64,000 nucleotides of DNA, from contig NZ_CP060825.1 of the NCBI RefSeq assembly GCF_014489615.1, positions 4,722,501 through 4,786,500 on the forward strand, in the 5' to 3' direction. The position numbers and the translations under genes were made by a program. The DNA comes from Streptomyces genisteinicus (lineage in GTDB: Bacteria; Actinomycetota; Actinomycetes; Streptomycetales; Streptomycetaceae). Under the pieces are notes generated by a model. That model searched no databases. It saw only the letters and a list, made by a program, of their open reading frames with translations, and was not told where the DNA came from. Shown here piece by piece: positions 16,332 to 25,020 of this stretch (the stretch's first letter is position 1; every line of letters begins with the position of its first letter).

Positions 16332-16534
16332 GGGCATCCGGTGAGCCTTCGTCCCCGCGCGCGGGCACGGAAGATCCCGGCCGTCGGCCGATGCCGCCGT
16401 TCCGGACCCCGGAGGCGACACCGGCCGGCGACCGTGGTCCCCGGACCTCCGGGCCGGCGCCCCCTCCCGCCGCCCGCCGCGGTGTCGGCGGGCGGTGGGA
16501 GGATGCCGGGAGCACGGGAGAGGGGCGGGGCGGC

Positions 16535-18715
16535 GTGGGGCGTGACGAGCGGGAGACGGTCGCGAGGGGAGCGCGACTGCACGAGGCGGCGCGGGCGGTC
16601 ACGGGTGACCACGGCCGCGCGGTCGAGGCGGTGCGGGCGGCGCTGAAGCCGCTGCACGACGCGGAGGTCGCCCGGGAGCTCGATGCCATCCCCGTCGCCC
16701 GGCTGCAGGACGTCACCGAGGGCCGCCTGCGGCTGGGGACCGTCGAGAAGCACGGCCTCGGCACCGTGGGCCGGGTGCTGGCGGCCGGCCCCTACCGGCT
16801 GCGGCAGATCCCCGGCGTCGGGCAGCGCACCGTCGACCAGATCCTCGCCGCGGCCCGCCGGCTGTCCGACGCGGTGCACGAGACGGTGGCCGTCCACATC
16901 GACGTGGACCGGCCGGTGCCGGCCACCACCGCGCTGGTCACGGCCCTGCACGTCCTGGTGGAGGCCGGGCCGGACGCCCGGCGAGCGGTGGACAGGGCCG
17001 GGGCCCTGGCGCAGCGGCTCGCCCCGCTGCTGGACGACGCGAGGCCCGCCGCCGGGCGGCTCGGGATGCTGCTCGCCGGGCGGGAGAAGCGGACGCGTGC
17101 CCTGGCCGCCCTCGGCGCGATCCGCTCGCTCGCCGACGAGGCGGAGCAGTCCGGCGCACTCCGGCTCTTCGCGCAGGCATCGGTGGACCTGCTGCGCGGA
17201 CCCCCGTCCGACGTCGCGGCATGGGTGGACTTCGAACTCCGGTCGGCCGAGTACTACAGCCTGCTCGCCGAGATCTCCGGCCGGCCGCCGGACACGGCGG
17301 CCGCCGAGGGCTTCCTGCCGGAGGAGATCGCCGAACGGGTGCGCACCCAGCGGCTCGACGACACGCACCGGCGAGTCTCCCTGCGCGGCTACCAGGCGTT
17401 CGGGGCGCGGTTCGTGCTCGCGCAGCGAAAGGCGCTGCTCGGCGACGAGATGGGTCTCGGCAAGACCGTCCAGGCGATCGCCGCGCTGACGCATCTGGCC
17501 GCCGAGGGGCAGAGCCACTTCGTGGTCGTCTGCCCGGCGAGCGTCCTCGTGAACTGGACCCGCGAGATCGAGGCGCGCAGCACGCTGCCCGTCACGGTGC
17601 TCCACGGCCCCGGCCGTCACGAGGCGTTCGCCGACTGGAAGGGGCGGGGCGGGGTGGCCGTCACCACCTTCGACGCGCTGCGGGGCTTCCCGGCGCCGGG
17701 CGGCGGGGAGATCGGCATGCTGGTCGTCGACGAGGCGCACAGCGTGAAGAACCCGCAGACCAAGCGGTCCCGCTCGGTCGCCCTGTGGGCCGGGCGCTGC
17801 GAACGGGTCCTCTTCATGACCGGCACCCCGATGGAGAACCGGGTCGCCGAGTTCCGCAACCTGGTCCGGATGCTCGACGACGGCGTGGCGGACTCGCTCG
17901 GCGAACGGGACGCGCCGGTGGGGTCGGTCGCCTTCCGCAAGGCGGTCGCCCCGGTCTACCTGAGGCGCAACCAGGACGACGTGCTCACCGAACTCCCCAG
18001 CCTCCAGCACACCGACGAGTGGGAGGAGCCGAGTGAACCGGACCAGGAGGCGTACCGCGAGGCCGTGGCGGCGGGGAACTTCATGGCGATGCGCCGTGCC
18101 GCCTACCTGCGCCCCGAGACCTCGGCGAAGTTGGAACGGCTCCGTGAGATCGTCCGGGAGGCCGGCGAGAACGGGCAGAAGACCGTGGTCTTCTCCCAGT
18201 TCAGGGATGTGCTGGGCGTGGTGGGGGCGGCGCTGGCCGCCGGGTCCGCCGCCGGTGCCCCGGTGTTCGGTCCGCTCACCGGCGCCGTCCCGGCCGGGCG
18301 GCGGCAGGGGATGGTCGACGACTTCGCGGGGGCCCCGGGGCCCGCGGTGCTGCTGGCGCAGATCCAGGCGGCCGGCACCGGCCTCAACATGCAGGCCGCT
18401 TCCGTCGTCGTCCTCTGCGAACCGCAGATCAAGCCGACCCTCGAACACCAGGCAGTGGCGAGGGCCCACCGCATGGGCCAGGTCAGGCCGGTCCATGTGC
18501 ACCGGCTCCTCGCCACGGGGGGCGTGGACGAACGCATGGTGCGGATGCTGGAGGGCAAGACCCGGCTGTTCGACGCCTACGCCCGCCGCAGCGCGGTGGC
18601 CGAGGCCACTCCGGACGCGGTCGACGTCTCGGACGCCGACCTCGCCCGCCGGATCGTCGAGGAGGAGCAGGAGCGGCTGGGGGTGGCGGGCGAGGAGCGC
18701 GCGGCGGTCGACTGA
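16535..18715 (+). CDS. SNF2-family DEAD/DEAH helicase with N-terminal helix-hairpin-helix
   Basis: From GTG 16535 the protein has 726 residues. The N-terminal third includes a helix-hairpin-helix (RQIPGVGQRTVDQILAAA). The SNF2 motor follows: motif I GDEMGLGKTVQAI, motif II VVDEAHSVKN, motif III MTGTPMENR, then the C-terminal lobe with TVVFSQFRDV, AGTGLNMQAASVVVLCEP and the RAHRMGQ motif. The enzyme should translocate on double-stranded DNA and remodel bound protein. An ATG at 16391 in frame is possible, but the added residues are a proline/arginine/glycine run and lack a ribosome-binding site, while GTG 16535 follows GGAGAGGGG. It lies 203 bases after fic on the same strand; a joint role is unproven. 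Confidence 0.9.
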   Translation: MGRDERETVARGARLHEAARAVTGDHGRAVEAVRAALKPLHDAEVARELDAIPVARLQDVTEGRLRLGTVEKHGLGTVGRVLAAGPYRLRQIPGVGQRTVDQILAAARRLSDAVHETVAVHIDVDRPVPATTALVTALHVLVEAGPDARRAVDRAGALAQRLAPLLDDARPAAGRLGMLLAGREKRTRALAALGAIRSLADEAEQSGALRLFAQASVDLLRGPPSDVAAWVDFELRSAEYYSLLAEISGRPPDTAAAEGFLPEEIAERVRTQRLDDTHRRVSLRGYQAFGARFVLAQRKALLGDEMGLGKTVQAIAALTHLAAEGQSHFVVVCPASVLVNWTREIEARSTLPVTVLHGPGRHEAFADWKGRGGVAVTTFDALRGFPAPGGGEIGMLVVDEAHSVKNPQTKRSRSVALWAGRCERVLFMTGTPMENRVAEFRNLVRMLDDGVADSLGERDAPVGSVAFRKAVAPVYLRRNQDDVLTELPSLQHTDEWEEPSEPDQEAYREAVAAGNFMAMRRAAYLRPETSAKLERLREIVREAGENGQKTVVFSQFRDVLGVVGAALAAGSAAGAPVFGPLTGAVPAGRRQGMVDDFAGAPGPAVLLAQIQAAGTGLNMQAASVVVLCEPQIKPTLEHQAVARAHRMGQVRPVHVHRLLATGGVDERMVRMLEGKTRLFDAYARRSAVAEATPDAVDVSDADLARRIVEEEQERLGVAGEERAAVD

Positions 18716-19036
18716 AGGCGCCTCCCGCCCCCGCCCGCACCTCCCACTCCCGCCCCGGCGCACCCCCGCGCCCCGTTATGTTTTCTGCGGCTCCGCAATG
18801 GGGCCGCTGGCCTTCGGGTCCGGCATGACTGTTGCCCCCTGTCGAAGGCATGACCTGGGGGGTGGTGTCACCGGGTCCGGGGGTGTTCGTCGGAGACGCT
18901 GATCAGAGGTCCGGCCGCCGTCCGGTCCGGCGCAATGCCGGACAGTTCGCGGGCGGCAGGTCTGCATAACGTGGATGCGCGAGCACGACACCCGAGCCGA
19001 GGCCTGCACCGCCAACACCCCCTGGGAAGGGGCACG
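18716..19036. other. non-coding stretch between SNF2 helicase and transposase
   Basis: The first 50 bases are flanking C-rich sequence after the helicase stop; the rest is the left non-coding region of the IS110 element with the hairpins described for the candidate bridge RNA. No protein-coding frame here is convincing. Confidence 0.6.
18786..18957 (+). ncRNA. candidate bridge (seek) RNA of the IS110 element
   Basis: The non-coding region upstream of the transposase contains three nested hairpins in order: a small 5' hairpin (18786-18797, tgcg/cgca), a first larger one with outer GGGGC/GCCCC (18800-18804 / 18834-18838) and inner GCTGG/CCGGC, and a second with outer GCCGCC/GGCGGC (18914-18919 / 18952-18957) and inner TCCGGC/GCCGGA (18926-18931 / 18937-18942), each with internal loops. 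IS110-group elements are known to express such an RNA, with a target-binding and a donor-binding loop, to guide recombination. Order and total length (about 170 bases) fit. Guide pairing was not established. Confidence 0.45.
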
Positions 19037-20254
19037 ATGTTCGAGATCGAAGACGTGGGCGTGTTCCTGGGCCTGGACGTCGGCAAGAGTGCCCACCACG
19101 GTCATGGGCTCACCCCGGGTGGGAAGAAGGTCTTCGATAAACCGCTGCCCAACAGCGAGCCGAAGCTGCGGGCCGTGCTCGACAAGCTGAACGAGAAGTT
19201 CGGCACCGTCCTGGTGGTCGTGGACCAGCCCGCCTCCATCGGCGCCCTGCCGCTGACCGTCGCCCGCGACGCCGGCTGCCAGGTCGCCTACCTGCCCGGA
19301 CTCGCGATGCGCCGGATCGCCGACCTCTACCCCGGCGAGGCCAAGACCGACGCCAAGGACGCCGCCGTCATCGCGGACGCGGCCCGCACCATGCCGCACA
19401 CCCTGCGCTCGCTGGAACTGACCGACGAGATCACCGCCGAGCTCACCGTGCTCGTCGGCTTCGACCAGGACCTCGCCGCCGAGGCCACCCGCACCTCCAA
19501 CCGAATACGCGGCCTGCTCACCCAGTTCCACCCCAGCCTGGAACGCGTCCTGGGCCCTCGCCTGGACCACCAGGCCGTCACCTGGCTGCTGGAGCGCCAC
19601 GGATCCCCGGCCGCCCTGCGCAAGGCAGGCCGCCGCAGACTCGTGGACCTGATCCGCCCCAAGGCCCCGCGCATGGCCACCCGGCTGATCGACGATGTCT
19701 TCAACGCGCTCGACGAGCAGACCGTCGTCGTTCCCGGGACCGGCACCCTCGACATCGTCATCCCCTCCCTGGCCGCCTCGCTCGCCGCTGTCCACACCCA
19801 GCGCCGGGCGATGGAAGCCCAGATCAACGCCTTGCTGGACGCTCACCCTCTTTCCCCGGTCCTGACGTCGATGCCCGGCGTCGGCGTCAGGACCGCCGCC
19901 GTCCTGCTGGTCACCGTCGGCGACGGCACCAGCTTCCCCACCGCCGCCCACCTCGCCTCCTACGCCGGCCTCGCCCCCACCACGAAGCAGTCCGGGACCT
20001 CGATCCACGGCGAACACGCACCCCGAGGCGGAAACCGCCAGCTCAAACGGGCGATGTTCCTGTCCGCCTTCGCCTGCATGAACGCCGACCCGGCCTCCCG
20101 CGCCTACTACGACAAGCAACGCGCCCGCGGCAAGACCCACACCCAGGCCCTCCTCCGCCTCGCCCGCCAACGCATCAGCGTCCTGTTCGCCATGCTCCGC
20201 GACGGCACTTTCTACGAATCCCGGACACCGACGGACGTCGAGCTCGCCGCATAG
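19037..20254 (+). CDS. IS110-family transposase (recombinase)
   Basis: The 405-residue protein has the N-terminal RuvC-like DEDD domain and the C-terminal transposase-20 domain. Acidic residues are visible at Asp14 (GLDVGKS), Asp63 (VVVDQP), Asp105 and Asp108 (AKTDAKDAA); the second position is Asp where the family often has Glu. The C-terminal part shows MPGVGVRTAAVLL, the SYAGLAPTTKQSGTS segment with the expected catalytic serine, and GNRQLKRAMF. These enzymes recombine DNA using a guide RNA encoded in the element. ATG 19037 follows GGGAAGGGG. Length is normal, with no frameshift, so the element may be active. Confidence 0.94.
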   Translation: MFEIEDVGVFLGLDVGKSAHHGHGLTPGGKKVFDKPLPNSEPKLRAVLDKLNEKFGTVLVVVDQPASIGALPLTVARDAGCQVAYLPGLAMRRIADLYPGEAKTDAKDAAVIADAARTMPHTLRSLELTDEITAELTVLVGFDQDLAAEATRTSNRIRGLLTQFHPSLERVLGPRLDHQAVTWLLERHGSPAALRKAGRRRLVDLIRPKAPRMATRLIDDVFNALDEQTVVVPGTGTLDIVIPSLAASLAAVHTQRRAMEAQINALLDAHPLSPVLTSMPGVGVRTAAVLLVTVGDGTSFPTAAHLASYAGLAPTTKQSGTSIHGEHAPRGGNRQLKRAMFLSAFACMNADPASRAYYDKQRARGKTHTQALLRLARQRISVLFAMLRDGTFYESRTPTDVELAA

Positions 20255-20771
20255 CCCCCAAGCCCGAACCACCCGAAACCCGACAGAGATGCCTTGACGA
20301 AAGACATAGAGGCACCCCCCGCACCGCCCGCGCCCCCGGGCCGCCGCGTCCCCGGGGAACTGACACCCGGACCCGTCTCGCCACCCGCCACCCGTTGTCC
20401 GTGCCCGTTTCCTGACGGCCCGTCGAAGGTGGCCGAAACCGTGCGGCCACCGGAGGTGCTTGCCGGCGGGAAAGCCGAGGTCGAGGGGGTCGCGGCGGCC
20501 GGGGCGGGATCAGGTGGCAGAATCGACCGGCCAGTAGCTTGCGCAGTGGGGGCAGTGGGAGCGCGTCATGGGGGATGGGCATGGCAGCCGTGTGGCGCTT
20601 GTGTTTCAGGGCGCCCCGGCCTCTTGTGCGATTCCTATGGATCGGTCAATCTTTCGCTCGGCAGGTGGACGGAGGGGGTCGACGAGGTGAAGCCGCCTCG
20701 TTGGCATGACCCTGTCGTCCTCCTGCCGCGACCCCCACAGCAACGCACCACCTATGAGGAGGACCCCTCAC
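20255..20771. other. 517-base stretch between transposase and subtilisin
   Basis: The first 65 bases belong to the right end of the IS110 element. The remainder is the leader and promoter region of the subtilisin gene and contains one short candidate reading frame (20568-20690). Longer frames here are proline/arginine-rich shadows. Confidence 0.5.
20568..20690 (+). CDS. candidate 40-residue peptide upstream of subtilisin
   Basis: A 40-codon frame starts at ATG with GGGAG six bases upstream and reads MGDGHGSRVALVFQGAP then a Cys/Pro segment and an arginine-rich end. It stops 81 bases before the protease start. No signal peptide or known domain is seen. It may be a leader peptide or a chance frame; the ribosome-binding site is its main support. 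Confidence 0.25.
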   Translation: MGDGHGSRVALVFQGAPASCAIPMDRSIFRSAGGRRGSTR

Positions 20772-22349
20772 ATGTCTGTGATGCGTGATTCGCGGCGAAG
20801 AATCGCCGCGGCCAGCGCCATAGCCGTCGCCGCCCTCGTGGCCGGCACGGCTGCCGCCCTTCCGGCCTCCGCCGACGAGCCGTCGGCCGTCGGCGTCATC
20901 GAGAACGCCGGTGCTCCCGGCGCCGTCAAGGGCAGCTACATCGTGACGCTCGACGAGTCCGCGGCCGACGCGGGCTCCAGCGAGGGCAAGGCCCTCGCGG
21001 CGGAGTACGGTGCGAAGATCAAGCGGACCTTCCAGTCGGCCGTCAACGGCTACTCGGTCCAGCTCTCCGAGGCGCAGGCCAAGAAGTTCGCGGCGGACCC
21101 GGCAGTCGAGTCCGTCGTGCAGAACCGTGTCTTCAAGATCACGGGCACCCAGCCGAACCCGCCGTCCTGGGGCCTGGACCGGATCGACCAGCAGTCGCTC
21201 CCGCTCAACTCCAGCTACACCTACCCGGACCCGGGCGGCGAGGGCGTCACGGCGTACGTCATCGACACCGGTGTCCGCATCAGCCACAGCGACTTCGGCG
21301 GCCGCGCGTCCAACGGCTACGACGCCATCGACAACGACAACACGGCGCAGGACGGCCACGGTCACGGCACGCACGTCGCCGGTACCGTCGCCGGGTCCTC
21401 CTACGGCGTGGCCAAGAAGGCCAAGATCGTCGGCGTCCGGGTGCTCGACAACTCCGGGTCCGGCACGACCGAGCAGGTCGTCGCGGGCATCGACTGGGTG
21501 ACGCAGAACGCGGTCAAGCCGGCCGTCGCCAACATGAGCCTCGGCGGCGGGGTGGACAGCGTCCTCGACGAGGCCGTCCGCAACTCGATCGCCTCCGGCA
21601 TCACCTACGCGGTCGCCGCCGGCAACGACGGCGCCAACGCCGCCAACTACTCGCCCGCGCGGGTCGCCGAGGCCATCACCGTCGGCTCCACCACGAGCAC
21701 CGACGCCCGTTCCAGCTTCTCCAACTACGGCAGCTCGGTGGACATCTTCGCCCCCGGCTCGTCGATCAAGTCGGCCTGGAACACGAACGACACGGCGACG
21801 AACACGATCTCCGGCACCTCCATGGCCACCCCGCACGTCGCGGGCGCCGCCGCGCTGTACCTCGACGGCAACCCGACGGCCACCCCGGCCCAGGTCGCCT
21901 CGGCCCTGAACAGCGCCGCCGTGCTGGGCAAGGTCACCAACCCGGGCACCGGCTCGCCGAACCGCCTGCTGAACGTCGGCGGCGGCGGCACCACGCCCCC
22001 GCCCGGACCGAAGTTCGAGAACACCGGTGACTACACCATCAGCGACAACGCCACCGTCGAGTCGCCGGTCACCGTCAGCGGCGTGACGGGCAACGCGCCC
22101 TCGAACCTCGCCGTCTCGGTCGACATCAAGCACACCTACATCGGTGACCTGCGCGTCGACCTGGTCGCCCCCGACGGCACGGTCTACAACCTGAAGGCCT
22201 ACGGCTCCGGCGGCAGCGCGGACAACGTGATCACCACGTACACCGTCAACGCCTCCACCGAGGTGGCCAACGGCGTCTGGAAGCTGCGCGTGGGCGACAA
22301 CGCCTCCTACGACACGGGCAAGATCGATGCCTGGTCGCTCCAGTTCTGA
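20772..22349 (+). CDS. secreted subtilisin-like serine protease with P domain
   Basis: The 525-residue preproprotease starts with a Sec-type signal (basic MSVMRDSRRR, hydrophobic core, cleavage after PASA at about 34). An inhibitor-I9-type propeptide spans about 52-125. The S8 catalytic triad is complete: Asp165 (VIDTG), His201 (GHGTHVAG), Ser350 (GTSMATPHVAG), with Asn285 as oxyanion residue. After a Gly/Pro linker (about 402-414) comes a proprotein-convertase P domain (KFENTGDYTI to IDAWSLQF). It should be secreted and self-processed to digest extracellular protein. ATG 20772 was chosen for the GAGGAGGA eight bases upstream. A strong terminator follows. Confidence 0.95.
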   Translation: MSVMRDSRRRIAAASAIAVAALVAGTAAALPASADEPSAVGVIENAGAPGAVKGSYIVTLDESAADAGSSEGKALAAEYGAKIKRTFQSAVNGYSVQLSEAQAKKFAADPAVESVVQNRVFKITGTQPNPPSWGLDRIDQQSLPLNSSYTYPDPGGEGVTAYVIDTGVRISHSDFGGRASNGYDAIDNDNTAQDGHGHGTHVAGTVAGSSYGVAKKAKIVGVRVLDNSGSGTTEQVVAGIDWVTQNAVKPAVANMSLGGGVDSVLDEAVRNSIASGITYAVAAGNDGANAANYSPARVAEAITVGSTTSTDARSSFSNYGSSVDIFAPGSSIKSAWNTNDTATNTISGTSMATPHVAGAAALYLDGNPTATPAQVASALNSAAVLGKVTNPGTGSPNRLLNVGGGGTTPPPGPKFENTGDYTISDNATVESPVTVSGVTGNAPSNLAVSVDIKHTYIGDLRVDLVAPDGTVYNLKAYGSGGSADNVITTYTVNASTEVANGVWKLRVGDNASYDTGKIDAWSLQF

Positions 22350-22394
22350 GGGGTCCGGGCGGTGACGCCTGATCTCTGATCCACGCCCGTACGG

Positions 22395-22422
22395 AAGGGG
22401 CGGCCGCCCGCGGCCGCCCCTT
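22395..22422 (+). terminator. terminator after subtilisin gene
   Basis: A perfect 12-bp stem (aaggggcggccg with cggccgcccctt) with a four-base loop, followed by another T, 45 bases after the protease stop. Confidence 0.85.
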
Positions 22423-22628
22423 TCCGCACGCGGGCCCGGCACGCGGGCCCGGCACGGACGGCCGCCGCGCGGGAGTCCCGCGGCCGCGCGAACGCGACGG
22501 CCCCGGATCCCCGCGGCCCGGCCGCCCGGAGGCCGGACTTCTCCCTTCGTTCCCACCCTGCGCACGTTTCGTCGTATGATCCGCGCGCCCGTGCGCAGGC
22601 GCACGAACGACCCGAGGAGCAACGAGCC

Positions 22629-23492
22629 GTGGACCCCGCAGCCCAGGGCGGGCAGCCGAACCCGCAGGACCCGTACGCCCAGCAGCCCTGGGGCGTGCCC
22701 CGCCCGCAGCCGCAGCCTCCGTCGGCTCCCGCGCCGCCGCAGCCGCCCGCGCAGCCGTACGGCCAGTACCCGCCCTACGGGCCCTACGGGCAGCCGGGAC
22801 CGTACACCGGCTACCCCCAGCCGCCGCAGCGGCCGACGTACAACGGCCTCTCCATCGCCTCGCTGGTGCTCGGCATCGTCTGCTGCATCCCGCCGCTCGG
22901 CCTCGTCCTCGGCCTGGTCGCGCTCGCCCAGATCCGGCGCAGGGGCCAGAACGGCAAGGGGATGGCCGTCGCCGGCATCGTGCTCTCCTCGCTCAGCACC
23001 CTGCTGCTGCTCGTCTCGATCGTCACCGGCGGGGCGGGCGAGGCATGGCGCGACTTCAAGGAGGGGATGGCGGAGGCGTCCGACGCGAGCAGCCCCTTCG
23101 ACCTGAAGAAGGGGGAGTGCTTCGACATCCCCGGTACCGAGGTGCCGGACGAGACCGAGACCTCGTCCGTCCCCACCAAGGACTGCGCGACGCCGCACGA
23201 CGCGGAGGTCACCGGCAGCTACCGGCTCGACGAGTCGGACGGCTACCCGGCGTCGGCGGCGGCCGACGCGGCGATGGAACGGCGCTGCAACGACATCAGC
23301 GACGCCTACGTCCCCGATCCGTCCGCCCTGCCCTCCCACGTGGCCAACTACTACTTCCTGCCCACCCGGGAGAGCTGGTCGCTCGGCGACCGGACCGTCA
23401 CGTGCGCCCTGGCCGCCACCGAGGGCAAGCTCACCGGCTCGTTCGAGGACGGCGGCGCGGGGGAGGCGACGGGCGGCGGGACCGGCGTCTGA
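22629..23492 (+). CDS. DUF4190/septum-formation-type membrane protein
   Basis: Residues 1-70 are rich in Pro, Gln, Gly and Tyr (GQYPPYGPYGQPGPYTGYPQ), typical of actinomycete membrane proteins with cytoplasmic disordered tails. Two closely spaced membrane helices (about 75-145; SIASLVLGIVCCIPPLGLVLGL and MAVAGIVLSSLSTLLLL) form a DUF4190-like unit. The extracellular part (about 155-275) contains KKGECFDIPG, KDCATPHDAEVTG, ERRCNDI and TVTCALA; its cysteines and the C..PHxAEV pattern match the septum-formation family. Function is not established. GTG 22629 follows GAGGAG. Its stop codon lies in the loop of a terminator hairpin. Confidence 0.82.
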   Translation: MDPAAQGGQPNPQDPYAQQPWGVPRPQPQPPSAPAPPQPPAQPYGQYPPYGPYGQPGPYTGYPQPPQRPTYNGLSIASLVLGIVCCIPPLGLVLGLVALAQIRRRGQNGKGMAVAGIVLSSLSTLLLLVSIVTGGAGEAWRDFKEGMAEASDASSPFDLKKGECFDIPGTEVPDETETSSVPTKDCATPHDAEVTGSYRLDESDGYPASAAADAAMERRCNDISDAYVPDPSALPSHVANYYFLPTRESWSLGDRTVTCALAATEGKLTGSFEDGGAGEATGGGTGV

Positions 23493-23510
23493 GCCGACGC
23501 CGGTCCCGCC
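23475..23510 (+). terminator. terminator spanning the stop codon
   Basis: A perfect 15-bp stem with arms at 23475-23489 and 23496-23510; the six-base loop tgagcc contains the TGA stop (23490-23492) of the upstream gene. The left arm is therefore coding sequence. Confidence 0.8.
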
Positions 23511-23518
23511 TGTCGGAC

Positions 23519-23558
23519 GGCCCCGCACACCGCCCGCCGGGGGCGGGTGTGCGGGGCC
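23519..23558. terminator. bidirectional terminator between convergent genes
   Basis: A 12-bp outer stem (ggccccgcacac with gtgtgcggggcc) encloses a GC-rich inner part. It can serve both the plus-strand septum-type gene and the minus-strand chitinase. Confidence 0.75.
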
Positions 23559-23591
23559 GTGGTCACCGGCCGGGCCGTCGCCCGCGGGCCG

Positions 23592-24956
23592 TCAGCGGCG
23601 CCCGAGGCCGCGGTCGACGGCCGCCGTGAGTTCGCCGTCCGCGGTGTCGCCGTCGAGCGACCAGAACATCGCGCCGCCGAGCCCCATCGCCCTGACGTAG
23701 GCGGACTTGACGCGCAGCACCTGCGGGTCGTCGTACGTCCACAGTGTGGTGCCGTCGAAGAGCCACGCGTGCCCGCCCAGCAGGTTGCGGTGCACCTTGT
23801 ACGTCCCCGAGTCCGCCAGCTTCTTCAGGGCCTTGTAGTCCTCGTAACCGGCCGCCCAGGTCGCCGGCGCCGGTCCGGTGGCGGGCTGCCCCAGGCCGTC
23901 CCCGCCGCCGGTCACCCCCGTCCAGCCCTGGCCGTAGAACGGCATCCCGACCACCAGCTTGTGCGCCGGCGCGCCACGGCGCAGCCAGTCGCGGACGGTC
24001 TGGTCCACGCTGAAGTCGCCGCGTGCGAACAGCGCGGACTGCTGGGCGGTGGTGGACTCGCCGGAGACGTGGAAGTCGTAGCCCTGGAGGTTCACGAAGT
24101 CGAAGTCGCGCATGATCTTCGCTACTTCGAAGCCGGCGTCGATCTTCGCGGGCGCGGTCGGCACGAACGCGCTGAGCTCGTAGTGCTTGCGCTTGCCGCC
24201 GTGCTGCTTCGCCTGCGCCTTCTCGTACGCGTCGAGCTGGACGCGGAACTCGCGGACCAGCGCGGTGAAGTTCTTCTTGTCCTCCGGCCGGTAGACGGTG
24301 TCGGTGTCGCCCGCGGAACCGGGCCACTCCCAGTCGAGGTCGATGCCGTCGAAGACCCCGGCCGCCGCGCCCTGGCCGCCGCGGGCGCCGTCGACGGGCA
24401 GGTTGCCCTTGATGTAGAGGTCGATGCAGGAGGCGACCAGGGCCTTGCGGGACTCGGGTGTGCGCACCGCGTCGGAGAAGTGCGTGGACCAGCTCCAGCC
24501 GCCGAGCGAGATCATCGCCTTCAGGCCCGGGTGCTTGGCCTTCAGCTCGCGCAGCTGGTTGAAGTTGCCGGCGAGGGGCTGCTCGGCGGTGTCGGCGACG
24601 CCGTCCACGGAGTCCGCGGCGTCGAGCGGCCGGGCGTAGTCCGCCCAGGCGTCGGCCTCGCCCGGGATGTTGCCGGTGAAGCACTTGCCGTCGGCGCTCA
24701 CGTTGCCGAAGGCGTAGTTGATGTGGGTGAGGCGGCCGGCCTGGCCGCTGGTGTCCATGTCCTTGACCTGGAAGTCCCGGCCGTAGACGCCCCACTGGGT
24801 GAAGTAGCCGACCCGCTTGAGGTCGGCCCGTTCGTGACGGTCCCCGTGCCCGGGGGACCTCTCGCCCGCCGCGGACGCGGCACCGGGCGAGAGGGCGGCG
24901 ATGAGAGAGAGGGAGCCGACGGCGACTGCCGTACGGACAAGGGTGTTTCGACGCAT
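23592..24956 (-). CDS. secreted GH18 chitinase
   Basis: The 454-residue protein has a signal peptide (MRRNTLVRTAVAVGS, cleaved near GAASA at 29) and one family-18 glycoside hydrolase domain. The active-site motif is FDGIDLDWE (202-210), with Glu210 as the acid and Asp206/Asp208 assisting; other family segments are GYFTQWGVYGRDF, SLGGWSWSTHF and a late MFWSLDGD. No chitin-binding or fibronectin module is visible. It should cut chitin outside the cell. The promoter contains a DasR site. The open frame extends upstream to 25148, but ATG 24956 gives the proper signal peptide. Confidence 0.94.
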   Translation of the reverse strand: MRRNTLVRTAVAVGSLSLIAALSPGAASAAGERSPGHGDRHERADLKRVGYFTQWGVYGRDFQVKDMDTSGQAGRLTHINYAFGNVSADGKCFTGNIPGEADAWADYARPLDAADSVDGVADTAEQPLAGNFNQLRELKAKHPGLKAMISLGGWSWSTHFSDAVRTPESRKALVASCIDLYIKGNLPVDGARGGQGAAAGVFDGIDLDWEWPGSAGDTDTVYRPEDKKNFTALVREFRVQLDAYEKAQAKQHGGKRKHYELSAFVPTAPAKIDAGFEVAKIMRDFDFVNLQGYDFHVSGESTTAQQSALFARGDFSVDQTVRDWLRRGAPAHKLVVGMPFYGQGWTGVTGGGDGLGQPATGPAPATWAAGYEDYKALKKLADSGTYKVHRNLLGGHAWLFDGTTLWTYDDPQVLRVKSAYVRAMGLGGAMFWSLDGDTADGELTAAVDRGLGRR

Positions 24957-25020
24957 GGGCGCTTGCTCGTTCCTGTGCGTGGACCGGACGGGGGAGGAGC
25001 TGAGACGTGCGTGCACGCAG

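Larger units (their letters stand above)
18768..20319 (+). mobile_element. IS110-family insertion sequence
   Basis: A transposase gene of the IS110 group sits behind a roughly 260-base structured non-coding region, the layout typical of IS110 elements with the guide RNA at the left. The ends are not certain: the octamer GCACCCCC occurs at 18760-18767 and again at 20312-20319, giving an element of about 1.55 kb, but C-rich octamers can match by chance here. The right part contains ccttgacgaaagacatag (20292-20309), which looks like an IS110 right end. IS110 elements leave no long inverted repeats or target duplications, so boundaries need comparison with an empty site. Confidence 0.75.

Noticed and set aside
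20294..20788. 164-codon plus-strand frame between transposase and subtilisin
   Set aside because: It begins within the right end of the IS element, is proline/arginine rich, and runs into the subtilisin start in another frame.
20646..23528. 960-codon open frame on the minus strand across the subtilisin gene
   Set aside because: It is the antisense shadow of two clear plus-strand genes; the translation is arginine/glycine/valine repeats without domains, as expected in very GC-rich DNA.
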